From Cruorifilaria tuberocauda (lineage: Eukaryota; Nematoda; Chromadorea; Rhabditida; Onchocercidae), in assembly GCA_013365365.1 (NCBI GenBank), contig JABVXU010000894.1, forward strand, positions 1-16,049: a stretch of DNA of 16,049 nucleotides. The letters are read 5' to 3'. Position numbers and translations under genes: made by a program. This document shows, in pieces, positions 9,060 through 16,049 of this stretch. Below the pieces are notes generated by a model that made no database searches, was not told where the DNA came from, and saw only the letters and a program-made list of their open reading frames with translations. How positions within the stretch are numbered: position 1 is the stretch's first letter; every line of letters starts with the position of its first letter.

Positions 9060-10100
9060 AACAAAATTTACGAATCGTTACTTTCAAATTAACGCAAATC
9101 ATTCTTATTCATTGTTCAATTTCTTTCAATCTCTTTTCCGCCGTACATATCTCATCGATAAAATCGTTTAATTTAATGATGTGCAAACGATTCTTAACTA
9201 TTTTTCCATTTTATCAATTATCATCAATCGCAACTCTTTTATAATATATCATTGTATCCAGTAATTTTAAGGTAAATATTTATAGGTAAGTTATTTATGT
9301 GTACTTTTCTTTGTTTCCCTTTTCCGTTATTTCATTATCATTCTATTTTATTACTCAATCGATTGTGCAATTCATTTTTTCTTATTACTTTGTTTACTTT
9401 TGTTGCATGAAAAATGTTTGTGATGTCATTGCTATTTATACTTTTATTTATTTCTTTCTTATTTGTAAGCATAAATGATAAATTGATCGATGAGTTCAGG
9501 TATAAATCTTTTACTATTCCTATTTCAAACTGATTATGATGCAATAACGGATCATCATGATACATGTTGCATTCCATAGAGCATAAGTTGACTCATTCGT
9601 CTGATATTTCCAGTTAAATTAAGAACTGAATAAACAATAAGATTTTATTGAATTATCCATTCCAGGGCATTTTTATTGTTTGAGTTATATTAGAAGAAGT
9701 GTCATTTCGATAATTTAATTAAATCAAACAATATTGAGCAGCTTAATTAGAAGACTAAAATAAATTAGATTATCATTTTATTATTTGTTGAAAAATTTTC
9801 ATCAATCTTTTCAATAATTGCAATTTGATTTAAGAAACTTCCGGTGGATGTTTTCGATTAAATGTTCACTTCTTAAGCGAAACTGTTATAGAGTGATAAG
9901 GATATGTTGAAATAGATAATATCAAACCGGAAGAAATGATAGTGATAACAAACATAAACAACAACAACGATAAGAAGAGAAGAACGAAATAGCAGCTGTT
10001 GTCCCATCATTTCATCCTTCCACAATTTCAATTCCAATTTCCTTCCTACTCCATCATCACATCTTTCTCATTCCCAGGAAAAATGCCAAATAATTAGTAA
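9060..10100. other. AT-rich non-coding DNA
   Basis: I see no supported gene. A minus-strand ATG frame at 9338-9577 (79 codons, upstream stop five codons before the ATG) has a fairly mixed residue composition (for example MECNMYHDDPLLHHNQF), but no recognised domain and a length chance can give. A purine-rich string at 9968-9995 (CGATAAGAAGAGAAGAACGA) resembles 8938-8962 (CAATAAGAAGAGAAAAACGA), a possible dispersed repeat. Confidence 0.45.
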
Positions 10101-10108
10101 GAGCTGTT

Positions 10109-10312
10109 ATTGTTTTGTTGTAATAGTAATATCATTTGCTGTTACAACGAAAGCAGTAAAGCAGTAGTTGTTAACGTTGTTGTTGCTGTTGCATGTTAAT
10201 TGGTAATATTATTATTTTATTGTAATAGTAGTTTCATTTGCTGCTACAATAAAAACAATACTTGTTAGTGTTCTTACTGTTATTGTTGTTGTAACTTTGC
10301 TGTCAGCCTTGT
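10109..10312 (+). repeat. Diverged ~102-bp duplication with shared hairpin
   Basis: ATTGTTTTGTTGTAATAG (from 10109) and ATTATTTTATTGTAATAG (from 10211) begin two related units that share TCATTTGCTG[TC]TACAA and later TTGTTA/GTTGTTG-rich DNA. In unit one, TTTTGTTGTAATAG pairs with CTGTTACAACGAAA (10113-10126 with 10139-10152, two G-T pairs). In unit two the equivalent TTTTATTGTA pairs with TACAATAAAA. The G-C pair of unit one is A-T in unit two, so pairing is kept. The end of unit two is diffuse. Not coding; the unit may be a decayed element. Confidence 0.7.
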
Positions 10313-10329
10313 TAGCATTATGCCATAAT

Positions 10330-11130
10330 TTGTGACATTATTAATTTTACTGCTTTAATAATATTTTATTCAAGTTTAATTTATTATTTTTTAAAAGTTA
10401 TCAAAAAAAAGTTAATAAATTACTGGTTTAATAAAAAAAAAGGAAAATTTGATGTACTATTTTGTATTAATCAGTTGCCATTTTTGGATGACAATTAAGT
10501 GATTGATAATTTTTTAGTTAATTGACTATTCATTGATATGTGATTAAAAAATATAAGCGTACAAGTAAATATTAACTGAAAAGTTTAACGTTTCTTACTT
10601 TTCATTAAGTTAAATAAATTATTTATTAATAATCTTACTTTAAAATCGTGATTAGAACTAAGTATTCTAATTGGAACTAAATATTCCTTGGAATGAGAAA
10701 AACATTTAATTCTATACTTGAATTTTATCGATTCATTATTTCATTAACTCATTGAGCTTTTTCATCTTCAAATTAAATTTCAGTTTGACATTTGATCGAA
10801 CCTACACTACCTGATCTTCAATTTAATTTAACTGAGTTATATTTTTGATAATAAGCTCGCTGTATAAACGATTATTATCAAGCATGAAGTATCAGGTTAA
10901 TTCAGATACGTGATAATTACGCTTAGCAGTGAGCGTTTTTCTCGAGAAATAACTTCTGGAATTTATTTCTATCGCAATTTCACTTTATTGAACATTTATC
11001 AAACAATCCTGCTTGAATTGATTAGTTTTTTAATCGAAAGCTGATTTTCTCGTTTCAAAAATTTCGAACGATTATCTCTCTGGAAAAAGTTTAAGGAAAA
11101 AAACGATAATAGAATCTTTAGAAGAATATT
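10330..11130. other. AT-rich non-coding DNA
   Basis: No gene or RNA is visible. The only repeat is a weak ~19-nt duplication at about 10655-10692 (GAACTAAGTATTCTAATTG, then GAACTAAATATTCCTTGG). Confidence 0.5.
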
Positions 11131-11138
11131 ACTTAAAC

Positions 11139-11222
11139 GCTTATCATATCATAATCATATATTGCGATATCATGAATTCAAATTGAGTCTACTCATTGAA
11201 GCTTATCATATCGTAATCATAT
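11139..11222 (+). repeat. 22-bp direct repeat, 62-bp spacing
   Basis: GCTTATCATATCATAATCAT at 11139-11158 recurs at 11201-11220 with one change (ATAATC versus GTAATC), and both continue with AT. A further related ATTATCATATCAG follows at about 11226-11238. Each copy holds TTATCATATC words, so this adds to the local density of GATA-type sites. Confidence 0.85.
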
Positions 11223-11672
11223 CAATTATCATATCAGTCGATTAGAAATTTTGATCATAGAGATGAATAAATAAAATCAAGGCTTATTGGTTGGTATGGA
11301 TGATTCGAATTAAATATGGAAATGAAATGATTGATGAGAGATAGTTGCAATCAGTTTTATTCAAATCTCGATGGATTTCATTCAGAATTCATGATGTCGC
11401 AATAAATGTCACATGAATCTCTTCCTTTTCATTTTTCATTTTTCATGTATGATTTAAAAAAGATGAAATCATTCATCAGTGGAAGCTCATAAAGCCTTAT
11501 TGAAGCATTCTTATCAAAAAAGAACTGAGCGGGGAGGGACAAATTAAAGGGAAGAGCTTTCTGAGTTTATATGTCCATATGGCAATTCAAGGCTTCAAAG
11601 CTTGAAGCTTAGCTTTTAGATCCTTTCTTTTCCACTCAATGTCCCTTTGGACTGACCATTCTTCTGAACAAA

Positions 11673-11675
<3 letters not shown>

Positions 11676-11709
<34 letters not shown>
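11676..11709 (+). repeat. (CT)17 microsatellite
   Basis: A pure CT dinucleotide run of 34 nt. A 62-codon plus frame crosses it (from 11639) only because CT repeats read as Leu/Ser without stops; it is not a gene. Confidence 0.95.
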
Positions 11710-11713
<4 letters not shown>

Positions 11714-11925
11714 CCTTTAATATGTTCCTTTACCATATATTCTCGTTATTTATACAAATATGTTATTTACGTGTACGTAAAGTCTATTTACCATATAACA
11801 AATATTCATTTAAATTTCAAATTTTGATTCATAGTGGCAGAAAGGAAATTTCATTGCAACTAAAATTTCATTCCATTGAATATATCATTTGCTAATGAAT
11901 AGTAAAATGATTGTTTTTCATCTGA

Positions 11926-12075
11926 TTTGCATCATTTTGATTAATCATTTTATTCTTTTTGCATCGTTTTTTTATTTGATTTTCAGCACTTTGATCAATT
12001 ATTTCATTCGGTTTGCAGCACTTTGATTAATTATCTCATTCGGTTTTCATCATTGATCGATCAGTTCAGTTATTT
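11926..12075 (+). repeat. 32-bp tandem repeat, about five units
   Basis: Units start at 11926, 11958, 11980, 12012 and 12044. Steps are 32, 22, 32 and 32 bp, so one unit is shortened. The consensus resembles TTTGCAGCACTTTGATTAAT followed by TATTTCATTCGG. The units at 11980 and 12012 are nearly identical; the outer ones are more diverged (TTTGCATCATTTTGATTAAT, TTTTCATCATTGATCGATCA). It is non-coding, a small minisatellite. Confidence 0.85.
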
Positions 12076-12702
12076 TATCCATCTTTTTCCCACTCAATAT
12101 TATTTTTCAGTGTGCAGAAGGATTATTCGTTCTGGAAGAGGATTTAGCAGTCTTTTTTTTTCTGATATTTTCGGATAGAGGTTTCTGATGGAATATTTCT
12201 ATCGATAAATTAAATAATTCAATACTTCACATTTTGCACTTTTCATTTCCATCAGTTTTTTTCTAGTCAATTATTATTTTGTTTTCCTTTCGTTGAAATT
12301 TCAAATGAATATTTAATAATAAGCTTTTTTAGTAAGCTTTTTAAATGGCATTTAAGTGAAATTTATTTAATGATAAAGTGCTAAACTTTATTTAAACTTT
12401 CAACGTACATTTTTAATGAAAAATCATAGAAGATAGATAAAAGTTGAGATATTTTTTAGTCGCGTAAATACGAGTAAGTTTTTAAGTTACTTTAGTAAAA
12501 ATTATTGCTTTTATAAAGTTAAGAAATGGTTTAAATTTTTGGAAATGAAGAAAGAATAGAATTAGGAAGGATAGAAGGCATTCAAGAAAAAAAAAAGCTT
12601 TGAAGAATGATTCTATCTAATGAGAAAAGAGGATTACGCTGGAAATTTTAACACTTTTCAATTTCAATCGCATTGTTATCAAAAATTTTTCCTATTTTAA
12701 AT

Positions 12703-12863
12703 GATATGAGCATGCAAAACTTCTTTTCTGATATGATATGATATGATATGAGCATTGGAAACATCATCTCTGATCAGATCTGATAAGATATGATATGATC
12801 GTGTAAAATAGTCTTTTCTGATATGTTGCTGATATTGATATGAATATACGAAGTATCGTTTCT
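12703..12863 (+). repeat. Degenerate GATATG-rich tandem array
   Basis: Four units, each running from GATATG or GATCAG to TTTCT or CATCTCT, cover 12703-12729, 12730-12771, 12772-12819 and 12820-12863. Shared landmarks are GATATGAGCAT or GATATGATCGTG, an A-rich middle, and a CTTTTCT end. Inside unit two GATAT is itself repeated four times. This is a nested minisatellite/microsatellite without coding potential. Confidence 0.75.
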
Positions 12864-13132
12864 AATTATGCAAATTATTACTTCTAAATCATTATCTTGC
12901 TTTTTCATGCAATCATACAATCAGTGATTGTCAGGGGAATTTCATGAATACTCAAATTATACTATCCTGAATTAATGAGTAAGCACTATTATAAGTAAAG
13001 CTAATTAACTTAAGTAATTTTCGTCGAAAAAATATTCTAATATGCATCCCTTCTTCCAATAATCATTGAATTTGTTTGGCTAATATAGAAAATGAAATTT
13101 TTGAAATTAGAAATTCAACAGTAGCCATCTCA

Positions 13133-13167
13133 TTCTCTCTCTCTCTCTCTTCCTCTCTCTCTCTCTC
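13133..13167 (+). repeat. (CT)n microsatellite
   Basis: A 35-nt pure pyrimidine run, mostly CT dinucleotides with one TTCC interruption. The third plus-strand CT tract in the window. Confidence 0.92.
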
Positions 13168-13431
13168 ATTTAATTTATCATTCTCAGGTAGATTCAACTA
13201 AATCGGAATACTTTTATTTCCGTAAATATTGAAATGGAAAAAAAGACGAAAGAAGGAAAAATTAATTTTCATTTTTAAAATGTTTTTTATCATTTCGTTT
13301 TTTTTCCTCTCTTTTATTTTCTATCATCGATTTTCTTATCGGTGATTGTTCATTTAAGCAGAATGCTTCTCGAAAATGTTCATTTCTTTCCTTTTCTCAT
13401 TTTTCCAAATCCTTCCATTAAATTTCCTTTT

Positions 13432-13468
13432 CACTTCCCCCGCACTCCCCCGCCTTTTTCCACCCCGC
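13432..13468. promoter_or_regulatory. C-rich GC-box-like patch
   Basis: Two CCCCC runs (13437-13441, 13447-13451) and one CCCC run (13463-13466) lie within 37 nt, with CCGCC and CCACCCCGC words. The minus strand reads GGCGGGGGAG and GCGGGGTGG, similar to Sp1/KLF-type GC and CACCC boxes. It ends a pyrimidine-rich stretch that starts near 13290. It could be a promoter-proximal element, but no confident gene follows on either side. Confidence 0.3.
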
Positions 13469-13491
13469 ATTTTTTTTGAGGAAGGAAACTG

Positions 13492-13752
13492 TTGTTAAAA
13501 AAGGATTCAAATAACTTTTATAATAAGTTGAATTCAATGATTCATGATTATCGTTGCTTAACTAATTTCCTGAAAAGTCGAACGATGATCGGAAAAGTGA
13601 ATGAAGAGACAGAGAGAGAGGGAGAGGGAAAGAGGAAAAGTGAAAGTATGATTTTGAATTTAACCAATTTCTTATTTTTATTTCTCGGAAAACATTTCAG
13701 AAGATTACTTTTTTCCGTAAAAATTTCAATTTCAGGATTTTCATTATATTGA
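13492..13752 (+). other. Unsupported 86-codon open frame
   Basis: The frame is open because it crosses a GA microsatellite at 13611-13640, read as Glu/Arg/Gly repeats. Its first codon is TTG; the first in-frame ATG is at 13537. Before the repeat it reads MIHDYRCLTNFLKSRTMIGK, afterwards it becomes hydrophobic. I see no family motif and no clean splice sites. It lies just after the C-rich patch, which is the only reason to list it. Confidence 0.08.
13611..13640 (+). repeat. (GA)n polypurine tract
   Basis: A 30-nt purine-only run rich in AG dinucleotides. Here the purines are on the plus strand, unlike the CT tracts at 2154, 11676 and 13133. Confidence 0.9.
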
Positions 13753-13795
13753 AACTATTTTCATTGTCGTTAAATATCAGAAATACTCGTTAAGA

Positions 13796-13834
13796 ATTCC
13801 GTATTCCGTATTCCGGCATTCTATTCCGGTATTT
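13796..13834 (+). repeat. ATTCCGT heptamer repeat
   Basis: ATTCCGT, ATTCCGT, ATTCCGGC, ATTCT, ATTCCGGT follow one another. A short slippage repeat that carries four ATTCCG words, in a window where CG is sparse. Confidence 0.85.
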
Positions 13835-13981
13835 TAAGAAAAAAAGAAAAATTTTTAATGCATATAAATTCAGGAGAGAAGTAATAATCTTTGCTAAGAA
13901 GAGGAGGAGAAAGGGAATGAAGAAAGTGCCGGAAGAAGGAACAGAACGGAAGCTTATAAAAATAAGCGATAAATTTTACAA

Positions 13982-14017
13982 AATTCGAATTCTCAGAATT
14001 GCTAATAGTATTAGCAA
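13982..14017. repeat. Chain of three overlapping palindromes
   Basis: AATTCGAATT (13982-13991) shares bases with AATTCT-C-AGAATT (13988-14000), which shares its last two bases with TTGCTAATA-G-TATTAGCAA (13999-14017). All three are exact inverted repeats. The chain lies inside an open frame (13917-14123) that is otherwise kept open by a purine-rich repeat. Such a site could bind dimeric proteins or form small cruciforms; function is unknown. Confidence 0.8.
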
Positions 14018-14032
14018 AGAGAAAGGGAAAGC

Positions 14033-14074
14033 AAGAAAAAAAAGAGGAAGAAGAGAGAGAGAGAGAAAAAGAAG
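14033..14074 (+). repeat. 42-nt (GA)n polypurine tract
   Basis: A purine-only run from an A/G mixture into pure GA repeats. Two overlapping open frames (13917-14123 and 13999-14244) cross it and owe their Arg/Glu/Lys-rich middle to the repeat. Confidence 0.92.
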
Positions 14075-14315
14075 CAGTAAAATTAATTTTTTCTTATTTT
14101 CTAACTTACTCTTATCACTATAATATAACAAAGTACCAAATGCCACTTATCAACCATATCAGAAGTGTTCCAATAAATCATTTTCAAATTTCAAAGATTA
14201 CATTTTCTATTAACGTCATGTTTTTTTTCTTCTTCTACAACTGAAAAAAATCTTCACGATCATTCACAATTGATCGATCATTCACTCATTCATTTTAAGC
14301 CACAAAATCATTTCA

Positions 14316-14507
14316 ATGAAATTAAAATTGATTTTGAAATGTAACATATGTTCTTCGGTATTGAGAAATGCTTTGTCTTACTATTTGGATATTTTAGATT
14401 TGGTAAATGATGCTCAAAATGCTCAATCTAATCTATTTCACTCAATTCCTATTAAACCAATTTCAGTTTATTGTTTACCGGATTTTTATTGCCAATTGAT
14501 TTATTGA
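14316..14507 (+). other. Unsupported 63-codon open frame, exon-like composition
   Basis: The frame is open from 14274 and has an ATG at 14316. From about 14343 its codon choice is more varied than the surroundings (for example SSVLRNALSYYLDILDLVND, then IPIKPISVYCLPDFYC). A TTTCAG acceptor-like string ends near 14466 and a GGTAAAAG donor-like string lies near 14517-14524. Between them is a ~50-nt alternative open frame. I recognise no protein family. A small exon cannot be excluded, but chance explains the length. Confidence 0.12.
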
Positions 14508-14931
14508 TTAGTCCCGGGTAAAAGTAATAATTCTTGTTTGAAATTAATCCCTTCAACTTCATCAATATTAACTAATTGTTATAATTTTCGAAGATTAATA
14601 TCAGTGAGAAAAATTATCAGCTTTAACTTTATTTTAATTTAACACTGATAACTTTACTACTTTTTACTTAAATATTGAATTAATGATCGTAAATTGATTT
14701 CTGAAAGAATGATATATATTCATGTGTCAGTTATACTGATATGATCAAGCATGAGTTCCATTCCTGATAACGAATTGAAAGATAATCCTGATTATAATAA
14801 TTGCATTGCATTTCTTGAGCTTTGTTAATTTCACATACATTTCGGACCTAATAAATCATCACATTATCATCTGAATTAATAAATATGCCTTATCCGCTTA
14901 TATTTGGATAATTAATTAAAGTCAATGGTTT
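14508..14931. other. AT-rich non-coding DNA
   Basis: No gene or RNA is seen. Scattered ACTGATAA-type words occur at about 14644-14651 and 14765-14786. Confidence 0.5.
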
Positions 14932-14970
14932 TGTCATGAACACCTGCGGCACACTTCAACATTCATGACA
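14932..14970 (+). other. 9-bp perfect hairpin with GC-rich loop
   Basis: TGTCATGAA (14932-14940) is the reverse complement of TTCATGACA (14962-14970). The 21-nt loop, CACCTGCGGCACACTTCAAC plus A, carries an E-box-like CACCTG and is the GC-richest stretch of the last 2 kb. A further direct CATGACAT follows at 14973-14980. It could be a small structured RNA or a paired binding site; neither is shown. Confidence 0.6.
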
Positions 14971-14980
14971 TCCATGACAT

Positions 14981-16049
14981 TCTTTGATTCTTAAAACTGT
15001 CATCTGCACTTCAATCTCTTAGTTTTTCAATTTTAGATTTCAATAAAATGCCATAATTATTCAGAAGTAAAATTATCAACAAATGAATTCAATCATTCTG
15101 ATTCGAAGAGTAAACACTGATTCCTCACTTCTTTTGAAGCATTTGATATATCCGAATTTAAGTTAATTAAAACAATTACTACAATAATGCATGGAAGGAT
15201 GATGATCACTTTCTAATCCTGATGATTCATCTTCAAAACAGTTTCGATATATCAAAATAACTTTTGATTTTTCATAGACTGAAATTAGCCAAAAGTAAAA
15301 TAGTCCATTCTATTATATATATTAAAATCATTCAAAAGAAAATAATGAATTTTTTTTAATTAAAAATTTATTTTTTATTTTTGTAACATTAATTTATATG
15401 TTAACATTGTAGAAATTATAATTTTATGTTTATCAATTATCAGTGATTCTAATCAATTAGGTGATATTAAATAATTTGATTTGAACGATGAAAAAGTTAG
15501 CAATATGGAAAAAATTACGGAATGGATTATTCATTTGTTTATTAGAAAATAAATTTTTAAGTAAATTGTACTTTCAGTCTTATCTTCAGAATTTCTTCAT
15601 TTAAAAATCAGAATAATTGAAATTTATCGATTTTCTCGTAGTATTATCGTTGAAATGAATTTTTTTATCTTTCAGACTTTATGACTTATAAGAAAATTTT
15701 ATAAATTTTTTTTTGGTTAAAGCATGATTATACACATTTTCTTGATTTCAATTTATCCTAACTTTATTTAAAAAAAAAAAAGATTCTAATCTATTTGGGA
15801 CTTTCCTTGTAGCGCTTGAAAGTGTCCTAATTAATTGGAGAAGAGAAATTTTATTAGCTAAATAATCATTTTAAGCTTTCATTTCATGAAAAAAGAAAGA
15901 AGCTATTTATCAAAAAGAAATTTCAAATTGCAAATTCATTGCTTGAAAAAAAAAGTAAAATTTCATGCATAAAACTATTATTTATGTGAAAAAGAGCGAA
16001 TAGAACAAAAATTTTTTCCTTTCAATTAATTAAAGAATTTAATTAGGTA
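14981..16049. other. AT-rich non-coding DNA to window end
   Basis: I see no gene, RNA or repeat array. One weak stem, GGAC-TTTC (15798-15805) with GAAA-GT-GTCC (15819-15828), lies in an otherwise plain region. Homopolymer A runs (for example 15768-15780) and poly-T runs are common. Confidence 0.5.

Noticed and set aside
13917..14244. Two overlapping plus frames
   Set aside because: Both depend on the polypurine tract at 14033-14074. The first has a plausible N-terminal part (MKKVPEEGTERKL) but no recognised family and no splice evidence.
15797..15806. GGGACTTTCC, an exact NF-kappaB-type consensus
   Set aside because: A single 10-bp match in 16 kb is not meaningful, and if the organism is a nematode the classical NF-kappaB factor may be absent.
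1..16049. tRNA, 5S rRNA, spliced-leader and common miRNA sequences
   Set aside because: I looked for B-box-like GTTCGA strings, the nematode SL1 start, and well-known miRNA seeds in longer context, and found no convincing match by eye. A covariance-model scan would be decisive.
1..16049. CRISPR array or prokaryotic mobile element
   Set aside because: Repeat arrays here are contiguous minisatellites with no unique spacers of constant length, and no cas-like or transposase-like frame exists.

Overview
This window looks like AT-rich (roughly three quarters A+T by eye) non-coding DNA from a eukaryotic nuclear genome. I see no convincing protein-coding gene, rRNA, tRNA, CRISPR array, bacterial-style operon or intact transposon. 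Both strands carry stops in every frame. The longest open frames are 60-90 codons, about what chance gives at this composition. Long homopolymer runs, (CT)n/(GA)n microsatellites, small decayed tandem repeats and the absence of ribosome-site-plus-ORF organisation argue against bacteria, phage or organelle. The texture (AT-rich, pyrimidine-plus-AG acceptor-like strings, very many TTATC/GATAA words) would fit a nematode, perhaps a filarial one. That assignment is an inference without a diagnostic gene; another AT-rich invertebrate is possible. The window could be intergenic or lie inside a large intron.

Layout. 1-700: a decayed ~47-bp tandem repeat (329-450) and a GC-richer island (608-694). 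700-4650: plain AT-rich DNA with GTGATAAAG repeats, a 62-nt polypyrimidine run and a 42-bp-period direct repeat. 4657-4850: a GC-richer island with a 38-codon small open frame, two TTTGCGCC words (one overlapping an E2F-type GCGCCAAA) and a stem-loop over its stop codon. 5980-6045: a cluster of GATA-type sites centred on a 20-nt inverted pair. 7254-7483: the most structured part of the window, with a GC-rich 46-nt nested hairpin followed 60 bp later by a perfect 28-bp inverted repeat around a 68-nt loop. 8281-8850: dense TTATC/GATAA words with several perfect palindromes. 8964-9042: a 34-bp tandem repeat. 10109-10312: a diverged ~102-bp duplication whose copies each fold into the same hairpin with pair-preserving differences. 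11139-11222, 11926-12075 and 12703-12863: three further local repeat arrays. 11676-14074: CT and GA microsatellites, a C-rich GC-box-like patch and a chain of three palindromes. 14508-16049: plain AT-rich DNA with one hairpin at 14932-14970.

No genes can be shown to work together here. Any function is more likely regulatory (GATA-factor-type enhancer clusters) or structured RNA (hairpins at 7254-7299 and 7360-7483) than protein coding. The small open frame at 4708-4824 is the best, still weak, coding candidate. I found nothing that amounts to a new biological system; the inverted repeats and the hairpin-bearing duplication most deserve a second look.
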